Below, one piece after another: positions 34,129 through 43,314 of a stretch of 64,000 nt of DNA (position 1 is its first letter; each line of letters opens with the position of its first letter). The notes beneath the pieces are model-generated. The model worked only from the letters and a program-made list of their open reading frames with translations. It made no database searches and was not told the DNA's origin. The DNA is from an uncultured Sulfitobacter sp. (lineage in GTDB: Bacteria; Pseudomonadota; Alphaproteobacteria; Rhodobacterales; Rhodobacteraceae), in the NCBI GenBank assembly GCA_947492925.1, contig CANLOQ010000004.1, forward strand, positions 62,001-126,000, given 5' to 3'. The position numbers were made by a program, and so were the translations under genes.

Positions 34129-34901
34129 GCACCACGACACTCGAAAACCTTGCTGGTGATCTGGCCAGCGGCACGGTCAGGCTGGTTGATCTGACCCACA
34201 CGCTTGATCCTGATTTCCCGGTCATCATTCTGCCACCTGAATTCGGTCAATGCGCGCGCTTTCGGATGGAGGAAGTGTCGGCATATGACCATCGCGGACC
34301 CGCGTGGAAATGGCATAACCTGACGCTGAACGAACACACAGGCACGCATTTTGACGCGCCGGCGCATTGGGTGTCGGGCCGGGATTTGCCGAACAATACC
34401 GTCGATGAAATTCCCGCAGAGGTTTTTATCGGCCCGGTTGTGGTGATTGATTGCAGCGCGGGTGCGGCGGCGGACGACGATTTTGAACTGACACCGGCGG
34501 TGATTGCGGCGCATGAGGCAAAGCACGGGGAAATCCCGCCAGATGCTTGGGTTCTTATGCGGACCGATTGGTCAACCCGGCGCGGTGCGGCGTATCTGAA
34601 CATGCAAGAGGACGGCCCCCATTCGCCCGGGCCAACGCCAGAAGCGATCCGGTTTTTGATTGATCAAAGGAACATTCGCGGTTTTGGCACCGAAACCGTT
34701 GGCACGGACGCCGGGCAAGGCGCGCATTATACCCCACCCTACCCGGCGCATTTCTATCTGCACGGTGCGGGGAAATACGGACTGCAATGCCTGTGCAATC
34801 TGGATCAACTGCCGCCAACAGGCGCAATTCTGATCGCACCGCCCCTGAAAATCAGAAACGGAACGGGTAGTCCTTTGCGTGTGATGGCGTTGGTGCCCTA
34901 A
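34125..34901 (+). CDS. Cyclase family protein (kynurenine formamidase-like metal hydrolase)
   Basis: A 258-aa protein of the cyclase family. The metal site HTGTHFDAPAHW (residues 71-82) is intact, preceded by VDLTHTLDPDFP and followed by the family C-terminal block with the DAGQGAHYTPPYPAHFYLHGAGKYGLQ region, including the conserved His and Glu-like residues. Members hydrolyse formamides, isatins or cyclic dienoate intermediates. It overlaps the DUF35-SDR gene by 4 bases, so it acts with the thiolase-like proteins. It converges on the SDR at 34898 with a 4-base overlap. Confidence 0.82.
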   Translation: MSTTTLENLAGDLASGTVRLVDLTHTLDPDFPVIILPPEFGQCARFRMEEVSAYDHRGPAWKWHNLTLNEHTGTHFDAPAHWVSGRDLPNNTVDEIPAEVFIGPVVVIDCSAGAAADDDFELTPAVIAAHEAKHGEIPPDAWVLMRTDWSTRRGAAYLNMQEDGPHSPGPTPEAIRFLIDQRNIRGFGTETVGTDAGQGAHYTPPYPAHFYLHGAGKYGLQCLCNLDQLPPTGAILIAPPLKIRNGTGSPLRVMALVP

Positions 34902-35623
34902 AGCGACAGCGCGCCAACACTGCCACCGCCACAGACATAAAGCGTCTGACCGGTGACAAACCCGTTTTCCGGATCGCAGAAATACAAGAACGCATTGCTG
35001 ACATCACGCGGTGTGCCAAGCCGTCCCACGGGGATGCGTTTGGCCAGCTCTTCCTCGCGCGGGCTACCTTTTGGAATAATCCCCCAGAAATTTTCCGTCA
35101 GCACCGGGCCGGGGGACACCACGTTGACAGTGATGCCGTGTGGCGCAAGTTCCAGCGCCCATGTGCGCGCCATGCCGACAATTCCTGCCTTGGTGGCCGC
35201 ATAGGCGGTGCGCGTCGGGACGCCAAGCGCCGCGCGCGACCCATTGAACAGAACCCGCCCAAAAGACCGCTCTTTCATGGCAGGAAGGCAGGCCTGTGTC
35301 AGCGCAAGGGGCGCACCCAGATGAAGCTGTGCCAGACCCGTCAGGTCTTCGGGCTTTGCATCCTCAATCAGGTTTGGCCAGATCAGACCGGCATTGTGGA
35401 CCAGATGCGTGACCTCGTGCCGTGCAACGATATCCTTTGCAACCTCCGCAACAGCGGCGGCATCCAGCAGATCAACCTCCACCGGGATCATCCGGTCGTG
35501 TGACCAATCCGGCGCGCCGCGCGACAGGCAAAGCACGGTATAGCCTTTTTCCAGCAGTCGCCCAGCCAGATCAGCACCAATGCCCTTGCTGCCCCCGGTA
35601 ATGAGCGCGGTATACTCTTGCAT
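34898..35623 (-). CDS. SDR family oxidoreductase
   Basis: A 241-aa classical SDR: TGGSKGIG cofactor motif near the N-terminus, HNAG structural motif, catalytic Tyr and Lys in YAATK, and a PG (VVSPGPVLTENF) motif. Last gene of the five-gene minus-strand operon reductase-alpha-beta-CoA ligase-SDR, 8 bases after the ligase stop. In a ring-hydroxylating pathway it would oxidise the cis-dihydrodiol or a hydroxyacyl-CoA. Confidence 0.85.
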   Translation of the reverse strand: MQEYTALITGGSKGIGADLAGRLLEKGYTVLCLSRGAPDWSHDRMIPVEVDLLDAAAVAEVAKDIVARHEVTHLVHNAGLIWPNLIEDAKPEDLTGLAQLHLGAPLALTQACLPAMKERSFGRVLFNGSRAALGVPTRTAYAATKAGIVGMARTWALELAPHGITVNVVSPGPVLTENFWGIIPKGSPREEELAKRIPVGRLGTPRDVSNAFLYFCDPENGFVTGQTLYVCGGGSVGALSL

Positions 35624-35631
35624 GTCCGCTC

Positions 35632-37230
35632 CTAACTGCGTTTTTTCAGCGCGCGGGTGTCAATCGTGCGCGGATCATCCAGTAAAGCCAGTGCGTCCGC
35701 TTTGACCACACCGCGCTGTAGCTTTTGCGTTGCGGTCAGCGGCAAGCCATCGACAAAGGCGACAAATCCGGGTGCCTTGTAATAGGCCAGCTGTCCCAGA
35801 CACCACGTAACGATGCTGCATGCATCCGCGCCCTTTCGGGCCGGGACAATCATCGCAAAAACCTCGTCCCCCCGGATGGCATCGGGCACAGACGTCACTG
35901 CAACGGACGCTACATCGGGATGCCGCATGAGGGTTGATTCCACCTCGACCGCCGCGATGTTCTCACCGGACCGCCGGATCACATTTTTCTTGCGATCCAC
36001 AAAGAAAACCGCGCCGTCAGCTTCCTGCCTTACGATGTCGCCGGTGTGGAACCAGTCGTCCTGCCATGCCTCTTCGGTGGCCTTGCTGTTCTTGTAATAG
36101 GCCGCAAAGAACCCCCTTCGCCGATCGTAACCCCTGCGCCGGACCAGGAGTTCGCCCTGTGTGGCGACGCTGCCGTCCTCACCCACAATCCGTGTTTCCA
36201 GGTCACCTTCGGGCGTGCCAAGACAGCTTTCGCCAACGCGACGCGGAGTGCGGTTGGCGCAGATCACCGCACCGGCACCGGTTTCGGTCATGGCCCATGC
36301 CTCGACCAATGGAAAGCCAAAGCGCGTTTCAAAATCCGCGTGCAGTTTAGGGTCCACGCCCGCACCAAAGCCAAAGCGCACCGTGTTGTCGGTGTCCGCT
36401 GCTTCCGGGCTGGCCGCCATCAGGATTGACGGCATCACACCCAGATAATGCAAACAGGTCGCCCTTGCGGCCCGCACGCTGGCCCACCAGCTTTTGGGGT
36501 GAAACCGATCAAGCGCGGTCAGGCACCCGCCCACCGCTATCATCGCCATGAATGAATAGGCCATCGCATTCATGTGAAAAATCGGCAGTGGCGTGATCAT
36601 CCGCTCACCATCTTCCGTCAACTGGCACAGCCCGCCGGTTTGCGCGTACCAGCGGCCCGCTTCCAGAAAATAGGTATTCGTCAGAATGCAGCCCTTGGGG
36701 TCGCCCGTGGTGCCGGAAGTATACAACATCGCGGCTTCGGCGTCGCCGTCACGAAGCGCGGGTTGTGCGGTGCTGGACGGCGCAGGAAGCGCGGCGTCGG
36801 CGGTCACGACCAGCATCGGGGTGCCAGCGGCTGACGCGGCCTGTCGAAGGTCATCACATCTGTCCGGCACAGCAATGGCAAGCACCGGCTCCGCGTGCCC
36901 CACCAGATAGGAAAGCTCTGCCGCGCGCAGATCAGGGTTTACCGGCACGACAGACAGGCCCAGCCGGTTCAACGCCAGCCACCACAGAAAGAAAGCAGGG
37001 CGGTTTTCCATCAACAGCATCACACGCTGTCCCGGCACATAGCCCGCCGCCGCGATCCTATCGCCCAGCGCCGCGATGTCGCGGGCGGCCTCTGCATAGG
37101 TAAGTACGCCCGATTTGATCCCGTAGACGGTCGCGGTTTCTTCCAGCACGTTCAAAAACGGGCGCTCTGGCCACGTTTTCGCCGCGTGGGCGAAAGCCGC
37201 GAAAACGCTGGTCTGGTCGGCCTCTATCAC
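35632..37230 (-). CDS. AMP-dependent acyl-CoA synthetase (fatty acid/aromatic acid type)
   Basis: A 532-aa ANL ligase: P-loop YTSGTTGDPKG, AMTETGAG, HTGDIVRQEADGAVFFVDRKKNVIRRSGENIAAVEVE, and the C-terminal Lys region TATQKLQRG. The frame extends to a TTG at 37266, but GTG at 37230 overlaps the beta-subunit stop by 4 bases (GTGA), matching the coupling used throughout this operon. Together with the Rieske oxygenase it could activate the aromatic substrate or a ring-cleavage product. Confidence 0.85.
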   Translation of the reverse strand: MIEADQTSVFAAFAHAAKTWPERPFLNVLEETATVYGIKSGVLTYAEAARDIAALGDRIAAAGYVPGQRVMLLMENRPAFFLWWLALNRLGLSVVPVNPDLRAAELSYLVGHAEPVLAIAVPDRCDDLRQAASAAGTPMLVVTADAALPAPSSTAQPALRDGDAEAAMLYTSGTTGDPKGCILTNTYFLEAGRWYAQTGGLCQLTEDGERMITPLPIFHMNAMAYSFMAMIAVGGCLTALDRFHPKSWWASVRAARATCLHYLGVMPSILMAASPEAADTDNTVRFGFGAGVDPKLHADFETRFGFPLVEAWAMTETGAGAVICANRTPRRVGESCLGTPEGDLETRIVGEDGSVATQGELLVRRRGYDRRRGFFAAYYKNSKATEEAWQDDWFHTGDIVRQEADGAVFFVDRKKNVIRRSGENIAAVEVESTLMRHPDVASVAVTSVPDAIRGDEVFAMIVPARKGADACSIVTWCLGQLAYYKAPGFVAFVDGLPLTATQKLQRGVVKADALALLDDPRTIDTRALKKRS

Positions 37231-37700
37231 GGCAAAAGCTGGATGTTGCGAAACGCCGCGTCGCAATTGAGGATGTCGACCCGCTTGTTCGCGATCCGCA
37301 GGGCACCATCCACCAGAGCCAGATCATGCCGAGCCGTCAACGCCAAAAGCTGCTGTTCGTCCAGCCGGGTTTCGACGTAATGCATGAAGGTCTTTGTGAC
37401 AAAGCTGTCGCCGTTCATTTCATCGACAAAGGGCCGCTGGATCACATGATGACAGCGGCTTTTCGGCTTCTGGCTAAAGGTGCGCGCGCCATTCAGCCGC
37501 TCCACCCGAAGCTTGAGCATGAACATATCCTCGTACATCAAGGATGTTTCATAGATCGGATCGGTCTGCTGATAGTCCAGCGGCATCCAGTAGTGCCCGT
37601 CAGGCAACCACAGCGCCAGCCAGTCGTCATAACGCCCCTCGTCCAGCATGCGGGCTTCGTCATAAATGAAGTCGATGATCTGGTCGCGCGAGACATTCAT
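37227..37700 (-). CDS. Ring-hydroxylating dioxygenase small (beta) subunit
   Basis: A 157-aa SnoaL/cystatin-like protein with beta-subunit hallmarks: IIDFIYDEARMLDEGRYDDWLALWLPDGHYWMPL near the N-terminus, RTFSQKPKSRCHHVIQ, and a C-terminal INKRVDILNCD-type end. It builds the alpha3beta3 oxygenase with the gene at 37697-39028. Its start overlaps the alpha-subunit stop by 4 bases. No catalytic residues of its own. Confidence 0.88.
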   Translation of the reverse strand: MNVSRDQIIDFIYDEARMLDEGRYDDWLALWLPDGHYWMPLDYQQTDPIYETSLMYEDMFMLKLRVERLNGARTFSQKPKSRCHHVIQRPFVDEMNGDSFVTKTFMHYVETRLDEQQLLALTARHDLALVDGALRIANKRVDILNCDAAFRNIQLLP

Positions 37701-39028
37701 GCGGATGCCTCCATGCTCATCAACATGAACTTGCGCCACGCATCAAACTGGTTGCGCATCTGGCGTTCTGTCGTGCCGTTCTCGACCGCCTCGACCGTAA
37801 AATCCTCGTCCTCTGTCTGCAAACGCTGGATGTTCACCCATTCCAGCCCGTCGGCCATCATGCCTTCCTGCGCACGTTCGTACATCTCCAGATCGTCATG
37901 CCCTACAATCGACGTGGGTGCGTTGATCATGCGGTTGTACATCGCGGTACGCGCGGTCAGTTCATCGGGTGCATCGACCAACCGGTAGATGTAGCTTTCA
38001 ACGATGGTTTTGTCGGCGGCCAGCGGGATGAAGTTGCGCAACTGTTGGATCGGCCCTTTAACCATGATGTTGGGAAAATAAACGGTGTTGTGGCGGTTTT
38101 CGTCCAGGATGGCTTTGGCGCGGTCTTCACCATAACTTTCGACCATCGCCTCGAAATATCCGGGGATCGCAGTGTAGTCAGAATGGATCGAATGGTGCAC
38201 GCCGGTGTGGCCGTGACCATTGGGCCATGTGCGGATGCCCATGTTCTCAAAGAACTCGTAGGGTGACATGAACGGCGCGATAATCTCCATCGCCGGAGGT
38301 TTGGGCGCGCCTTCAGGCAGACCCAGTTCCTCAAAGAGTTTCACGGCGGTTCCGGCAGAGGATTCATGGGCAACCATCGGATGGCATGTGTCGGTCTGGT
38401 TCTCGACCAGCATTTTCCAGTTGCAATGATGCATGTAGCGCAGCGGCGGGCCGACCACCTCAAGCCGTCCAGCGGGCGAACGGTCCACCATGTTGTCGAT
38501 GGAGGACAGGCTGTCGCCAAAGAAGTCCTCAAAGCTGATGCCCTCGGCTGCCAGTCGCGCGAAGATAAATCCGCGGTGATTGTGGACCGCCCCGACGGCC
38601 TTCATTCCTTTGGCATTTTCGGTCTCGCTCAACCGCGTGTCCTGATAGCCCTTTTTCAAAGGGATCGCGAGCAGACAGCCATCGGTTTTGAAGGACCATG
38701 CGTGATAAGGGCAACGAAAGAACTTGCCCGTGTTTCCCTGACGGTCAATCACGATCTTGGTGCCCTTGTGCGGGCACCGGTTGTAAAGAACATGAATGTC
38801 GCCCGTGGAGTGGCGCACCTGAATGACCGGCTGATCGCCTACTTGCGTGGCAAAGTAATCACCCTTGTTCGCGGTCTGGCTTTCGTGCCCGACAAATACC
38901 CAGGCGTTGGCAAAAAGGTGCTTCATCTCAAGCCGGTAGACTTCCTGCGACGTGTAGACATCGCGGTGTACCTGATGCGGTTCGATCAGGGCCGCTACCG
39001 CGTCCGGGTTGTCTGTGTAACGGGTCAT
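37697..39028 (-). CDS. Rieske non-heme iron ring-hydroxylating dioxygenase large (alpha) subunit
   Basis: A 443-aa alpha subunit. The Rieske [2Fe-2S] ligands are Cys85/His87 and Cys106/His109 (NRCPHKG and FRCPYHAW). The mononuclear iron site is in NWKMLVENQTDTCHPMVAH, with the bridging Asp213 and ligands His216 and His221. It uses O2 and electrons from the reductase to add cis-diols to an aromatic acid or a similar ring. A beta subunit gene follows directly. The substrate range cannot be read from the sequence; benzoate-like and salicylate-like families are candidates. Confidence 0.92.
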   Translation of the reverse strand: MTRYTDNPDAVAALIEPHQVHRDVYTSQEVYRLEMKHLFANAWVFVGHESQTANKGDYFATQVGDQPVIQVRHSTGDIHVLYNRCPHKGTKIVIDRQGNTGKFFRCPYHAWSFKTDGCLLAIPLKKGYQDTRLSETENAKGMKAVGAVHNHRGFIFARLAAEGISFEDFFGDSLSSIDNMVDRSPAGRLEVVGPPLRYMHHCNWKMLVENQTDTCHPMVAHESSAGTAVKLFEELGLPEGAPKPPAMEIIAPFMSPYEFFENMGIRTWPNGHGHTGVHHSIHSDYTAIPGYFEAMVESYGEDRAKAILDENRHNTVYFPNIMVKGPIQQLRNFIPLAADKTIVESYIYRLVDAPDELTARTAMYNRMINAPTSIVGHDDLEMYERAQEGMMADGLEWVNIQRLQTEDEDFTVEAVENGTTERQMRNQFDAWRKFMLMSMEASA

Positions 39029-39039
39029 GGTGGTCCCTT

Positions 39040-39993
39040 TCAGATGTCAAGCACCAGCCGTGGGGATTTTGAGCGGCTGACGCAGATTTGCATGACGGTG
39101 CCGCTGTCACGTTCTGCCTGAGACAGGACAACGTCGCGGTGGTCGGGGGTGCCGCTGATCACGTCACACTGACAGATGCCGCAATCACCACGCTGGCAAT
39201 CGTACATCACATCATGCCCTGCGTTTTCCAGCGCCTCGATGATGCTCTGACCTGCTGCGACCTCTACAACATCACCGGTCGACGCAATTTCGACCTCGAA
39301 TGCGCCGTCATCATCGCTCTGCGCACCGGTGTTGTCAAAAAGCTCAACGTGAACGCGCTCTGTTGGCACACCGGCTTTTTCTGCGGCCGTGCGGGCCGCG
39401 TCGATCATGCCACGCGGGCCGCAGATATACAGGTGAGCCGCACCCAGCGTGTCAATCACCGCCTCCAGATCTAGCGCTGTTTCGACACCATCGTCGAAAT
39501 GCAATTGCAGCCTGTCGCCACAAAGTTCTGTAAGCACGTCGCAATAGGCCATTACGGCACGGCTGCGCCCGGAGTAATGCATTCGGAATGTCTGCCCGTG
39601 CTCTAAAAGGGTTGCAGCCATCGACACCATCGGTGTCACACCGATCCCCCCTGCCAGAAGGACTGCCTGACTTGAGGCTTCGAGGGGGAAATCATTCTTG
39701 GGCGCAGAAAACGCGACGCTGTCGCCCGGGACCAGTTCGTGCATGAAAACTGACCCACCGCCCCCTGCATCTTCGCGCTGCACCGCGACAAGATAGGTTT
39801 TGGGTGCGGCGGATACAGGTGCTGTGTTGATCAGTGAATAGGCACGCGTTTCGCCGTCGCCTACGTCAAATTCAACGTGCGCACCGGCGGCAAAGGCCGG
39901 CAGGCTGTCTGCGTTGGCCGCCGCAAATTCCAACGCCGCGATGCGGTCTGTCAGGTCGGTCCTGCCAACAAGTTTTCCCTGAATTTCACCCAT
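39040..39993 (-). CDS. PDR/VanB-type oxidoreductase: flavin reductase with C-terminal 2Fe-2S ferredoxin domain
   Basis: A 317-aa electron-transfer protein in the order FMN domain, NAD domain, plant-type [2Fe-2S]: RAYSLINT for flavin binding, AGGIGVTPM for the nicotinamide nucleotide, and CQRGDCGICQC plus the later Cys in the C-terminal 60 residues. It supplies electrons to the Rieske oxygenase in a two-component system, typical of phthalate dioxygenase reductase-like proteins. First gene of the operon, so its promoter is the MarR-bound region at 40014. Confidence 0.9.
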   Translation of the reverse strand: MGEIQGKLVGRTDLTDRIAALEFAAANADSLPAFAAGAHVEFDVGDGETRAYSLINTAPVSAAPKTYLVAVQREDAGGGGSVFMHELVPGDSVAFSAPKNDFPLEASSQAVLLAGGIGVTPMVSMAATLLEHGQTFRMHYSGRSRAVMAYCDVLTELCGDRLQLHFDDGVETALDLEAVIDTLGAAHLYICGPRGMIDAARTAAEKAGVPTERVHVELFDNTGAQSDDDGAFEVEIASTGDVVEVAAGQSIIEALENAGHDVMYDCQRGDCGICQCDVISGTPDHRDVVLSQAERDSGTVMQICVSRSKSPRLVLDI

Positions 39994-40013
39994 ATGTCCC
40001 CCTCAACAAAATT

Positions 40014-40031
40014 AATATGAATTTTCATATT
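40014..40031. promoter_or_regulatory. Perfect inverted repeat between the dioxygenase operon and the MarR gene
   Basis: Arms AATATGAA and TTCATATT separated by TT, in the 105-base divergent promoter region. The length and AT-rich palindrome fit MarR-family operators, and the site lies close to the dioxygenase reductase start, so it should mediate repression of that operon and autoregulation. Confidence 0.75.
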
Positions 40032-40098
40032 CTTTGCGTCAAGAGGTTTCTGACACCGCCCGATTGACAAGAACCACTCCTTTCCCCGAGATGCGCGA

Positions 40099-40593
40099 AT
40101 GGAAAATCCGGCAATCACCCAAAAGGACCCGCCCGAAGGCCAGAAGGATGGCGGCTTTGTCTCGGATTATCTTTTGTATTTGCTGGCCGCGGCAAGTGAC
40201 CGCGCAAGCACGCAGTTCCACGCCTGTGTGCGCGAGCGGGGTCTGCGGGTGCCGGAATGGCGGGTGCTGGCCTGTCTGCACGACCGCGATGGGGCGATGA
40301 TCACCCATCTGGCTGTGCTGTCCCTTTTTGAACAATCCCGTCTGACCCGGATCATTGTTCAAATGGAGGAACGCGGGCTGGTGCGTCGGCGCAGCGATCC
40401 GCAAGACGGCCGGCGGGTACGGGTGTTTCTGAGTGACAAAGGGCGCCAGCTTGCGGCAGAACTTGTGCCGCTTGCGAAACAGCATGAGTCAAGCCTGATG
40501 TCTCTGCTTCGTGAGGACCATGCAGAAGCGCTCAAGCCGAGCTTGCAGGCTTTGCTGGCAACACTGGCAGAACAGCCATCCGGTGACAGTTAG
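40099..40593 (+). CDS. MarR family transcriptional regulator
   Basis: A 164-aa winged-helix regulator: GLRVPEWRVLACL, DGAMITHLAVLSLFEQSRLTRIIVQMEERGLVRRRSDPQDGRRVRVFLSDKG (DNA-binding helix and wing, residues about 46-115), then two dimerisation helices. It is divergent from the Rieske operon and likely a repressor released by the aromatic substrate or a CoA-ester metabolite, as is common for aromatic-acid MarR proteins. The palindrome at 40014-40031 is the likely operator. Confidence 0.9.
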   Translation: MENPAITQKDPPEGQKDGGFVSDYLLYLLAAASDRASTQFHACVRERGLRVPEWRVLACLHDRDGAMITHLAVLSLFEQSRLTRIIVQMEERGLVRRRSDPQDGRRVRVFLSDKGRQLAAELVPLAKQHESSLMSLLREDHAEALKPSLQALLATLAEQPSGDS

Positions 40594-40757
40594 CAGGCCG
40601 CCGCACTGTGGTGTTGCAGATCACAGGTATGGATGTCGGACAACAGACGCAGCGGATTGTCAAAGACCCAATGTCTGTGATCAGGCCGTGTGAACGCTGG
40701 CTCAGGATTACCCGGTCTTCTACGGACCCACGCCAGAAATCGACCCAATCGCGATTG

Positions 40758-41411
40758 TCAGCTGCCGGATGCCCCGCCCAGTTGCGCGGCCCCTCGTGCC
40801 AGATCTTCGATCTGGTCCCAGGCCCCCGCTTTGATTAGGTCATCTGGCGCGACCCAACTGCCCCCGGCACAAAGCACGTTGGACAGGGCAAGATAGTCAC
40901 CTGCGTTTTGAGGATTGATCCCGCCTGTCGGACAGAACGTGATCTGCGGCAAAGGGCCGCCAATACCCTTAAGCGCAGGCACACCGCCAGAGGCTTCAGC
41001 CGGGAAGAACTTGAGCATATCATAGCCGCGTTCCAACAGCCGCATCGCCTCGGATGCGGTTGCAGCGCCGGGCAGCATTGGCAGGGCCGCAGCTTCGGTC
41101 GCGTCCAACAGGGCATCGGTTGCACCCGGTGAGACGTAAAAGGTGGCGCCAGCGTTCTTTGCGGCTGTCACGTCCTGCGGTGTGACAAGGGTGCCTGCGC
41201 CCACATGACCACCCTCCACTTTTGCCATCTCTGAGATAACATCAAGAGCGGCAGGCGTGCGCAGTGTCACTTCAAGAACCGGCAGGCCACCGCGCACAAG
41301 TGCTTCGGCCAAAGGGCGTGCCTGGGCCACGTCGTGCACCACCAGCACCGGAATGATAGGGGCCAGCGCACAGAGCTTGCGGGCCGCTGCAGAGCGATTT
41401 TGTACAGTCAT
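40758..41411 (-). CDS. eda: 2-Keto-3-deoxy-6-phosphogluconate aldolase (KDPG aldolase)
   Basis: A 217-aa class I aldolase. The Schiff-base Lys lies in YDMLKFFPAEASGG, the phosphate site in CPTGGI, and the catalytic Glu in LEVTLRTP. It splits KDPG into pyruvate and glyceraldehyde 3-phosphate, the last step of the Entner-Doudoroff pathway. The ATG at 41411 follows the edd stop by 11 bases, so the two are an operon. An upstream in-frame ATG is in the edd end and is unlikely. Confidence 0.93.
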   Translation of the reverse strand: MTVQNRSAAARKLCALAPIIPVLVVHDVAQARPLAEALVRGGLPVLEVTLRTPAALDVISEMAKVEGGHVGAGTLVTPQDVTAAKNAGATFYVSPGATDALLDATEAAALPMLPGAATASEAMRLLERGYDMLKFFPAEASGGVPALKGIGGPLPQITFCPTGGINPQNAGDYLALSNVLCAGGSWVAPDDLIKAGAWDQIEDLARGAAQLGGASGS

Positions 41412-41422
41412 ATCCAAGTTTC

Positions 41423-43231
41423 CTACCATCCAAAGACGCATGCGCCATCATCTGCCGCACCGACCGCGGCGCGGAAAGGTGCGAACAACTCACGGCCGGT
41501 GCCATGATGCCCACCGGTCAGATCTGCGGTTACAGGCGCACGGTCTGAGGCTCCTTCAGTCAGGTTTTCAAGCGTGCCGTTCACCGCATCAACACGCAGC
41601 ATGTCGCCGTCTTGCACCCGCGCAATCGGCCCGCCATCCACAGCTTCGGGGCAGACATGGATCGCGGCAGGCACCTTGCCCGACGCACCTGACATACGCC
41701 CGTCAGTCACCAGTGCCACCTTCTGGCCACGCCCCTGAAGGATCGCCAGCATCGGCGTCAGGCTGTGGAGTTCCGGCATCCCGTTGGCCTTGGGGCCCTG
41801 AAAACGCACAACCACGATCACATCGCCAGTCAATTCCCCGGCCTTGAAGGCTGCTTTCGCATCATCCTGATCGTGGAAAACGCGCGCGGGTGCTTCGATC
41901 ACGTGGTACTCTGGCTTGACCGCCGAAACTTTGATCACGCCCGCCCCCAGCGAACCCTTGAGCCTTTTCAGGCCGCCGGTTTGTTGAAACGGCTCTGACA
42001 TCGGGGCGACGATCTTGGGATTCAGGCTTTCGCGGGTGCCATCCCGCCAGCTCAGCTCGCCCTCTTGCAGCACCGGTTCCTGCGTATAGTGTTCCAGCCC
42101 GTCCCCCGCTACGGTTTTGGTATCGGGATGCAGCAAACCGCCATCGAGCAGTTGACCAATCAAGAAGCCAAGCCCCCCGGCTGCGTGGAAATGGTTCACA
42201 TCTGCCAACCCGTTGGGATAGACCCGCGCCAGAAGCGGGACCAGATCAGACACATCCGAGAAATCGTCCGGCGTCAAAATGATGCCGCCCGCACGGGCCA
42301 TTGCAACGAGGTGTATCAATAGGTTGGTGGATCCGCCGGTGGCCATCAGCCCGACCATGCCATTCACAAAGGCTTTCTCGGACAGGATATCGCAAACGGG
42401 CGTGTAGTTATTACCCAAGGCCGACAGCGACAACGCACGCTTTGCCGCCTCTGCCGTCAGGGCCGCGCGCATGTCGGTGTTTGGCGTCACAAAGCTGGCA
42501 CCGGGCAGGTGCAGGCCCATAAATTCCATCAGCATCTGATTGGTATTGGCCGTGCCGTAAAAGGTGCACGTGCCCGGCCCGTGATAGGCAGCCATCTCGG
42601 CGGCCATCAGTTTGTCGCGGCCACACTCACCGGCGGCAAACTCTTGCCGCACCTTGGCTTTCTCATCGTTTTCTAGCCCGCTGGTCATGGGTCCGGCGGG
42701 GGCAAAAACCGCAGGCAGATGACCGAATGCCTGCGCGCCAATCACAAGGCCCGGCACGATCTTGTCGCAGACGCCCAGAAAAACCGCCGCATCAAAGACA
42801 TTGTGGCTGAGTGCGACGCCGGCGGCCATTGCGATCACGTCACGCGAAAACAGGCTCAGCTCCATCCCCGCTTCCCCTTGTGTCACCCCGTCACACATCG
42901 CCGGCACGCCCCCTGCAACCTGCGCCGTACCGCCAACGCTTCGGGCCGTGTCGCGCAGGATTGCCGGAAAATTCTCGAACGGCTGATGCGCTGACAGCAT
43001 GTCGTTATAAGCAGTGACAATCCCCAGATTGCCGCCGGTTTTGGTGGCAAGGCTGTCCTGGTCCGGTCCGGCGGCAGCATAGGCATGGGCCTGCCCGCTG
43101 CACGACAGGTGCGCGCGCGACGGGCCCTTGCTGGTCGCCGCCTTCATCCGTTCAAGGTAGCGACCCCTGCTGTCAGCGCTGCGTTCAACGATGCGGTCCG
43201 TAACCGCGAGAATTCTGGCATCGACGGGCAT
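41423..43231 (-). CDS. edd: 6-Phosphogluconate dehydratase
   Basis: A 602-aa [4Fe-4S] dehydratase of the IlvD/Edd family. The N-terminus ([13 protein letters not shown]) is Edd-like, and cluster cysteines lie around [16 protein letters not shown] and [12 protein letters not shown]. It forms KDPG from 6-phosphogluconate. GGGAG 8 bases before the ATG at 43231. The 83 bases upstream hold a LacI/GntR-like palindrome (43251-43264) that also precedes gap 15 kb away. Confidence 0.94.
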   Translation of the reverse strand: MPVDARILAVTDRIVERSADSRGRYLERMKAATSKGPSRAHLSCSGQAHAYAAAGPDQDSLATKTGGNLGIVTAYNDMLSAHQPFENFPAILRDTARSVGGTAQVAGGVPAMCDGVTQGEAGMELSLFSRDVIAMAAGVALSHNVFDAAVFLGVCDKIVPGLVIGAQAFGHLPAVFAPAGPMTSGLENDEKAKVRQEFAAGECGRDKLMAAEMAAYHGPGTCTFYGTANTNQMLMEFMGLHLPGASFVTPNTDMRAALTAEAAKRALSLSALGNNYTPVCDILSEKAFVNGMVGLMATGGSTNLLIHLVAMARAGGIILTPDDFSDVSDLVPLLARVYPNGLADVNHFHAAGGLGFLIGQLLDGGLLHPDTKTVAGDGLEHYTQEPVLQEGELSWRDGTRESLNPKIVAPMSEPFQQTGGLKRLKGSLGAGVIKVSAVKPEYHVIEAPARVFHDQDDAKAAFKAGELTGDVIVVVRFQGPKANGMPELHSLTPMLAILQGRGQKVALVTDGRMSGASGKVPAAIHVCPEAVDGGPIARVQDGDMLRVDAVNGTLENLTEGASDRAPVTADLTGGHHGTGRELFAPFRAAVGAADDGACVFGW

Positions 43232-43250
43232 TTTCGGCTCCCTCAGCAAA

Positions 43251-43264
43251 TGTTACCGCTAACA
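43251..43264. promoter_or_regulatory. LacI/GntR-like operator upstream of edd
   Basis: TGTTACCGCTAACA on plus, TGTTAGCGGTAACA on minus, with arms TGTTA/TAACA around a CG-centred core. It is 20 bases upstream of the edd start and reads like a LacI-family or GntR gluconate-repressor operator. The same core (TGTTAGCG-TAAC) precedes gap at 58544-58558. No LacI/GntR gluconate repressor gene is in the window. Confidence 0.7.
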
Positions 43265-43314
43265 ATGCCCTGTCTTAGGCAGTTTGTACGCGCATTGCAA
43301 GGACCGCCCGTTCC

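Noticed and set aside
40594-40757. A gene in the gap between marR and eda
   Set aside because: Short frames only, without SD or motif; the region is a convergent intergenic spacer with no clear terminator.
41423-43231. Dihydroxy-acid dehydratase (IlvD) instead of Edd
   Set aside because: N-terminal region, length and the adjacent eda fit 6-phosphogluconate dehydratase.
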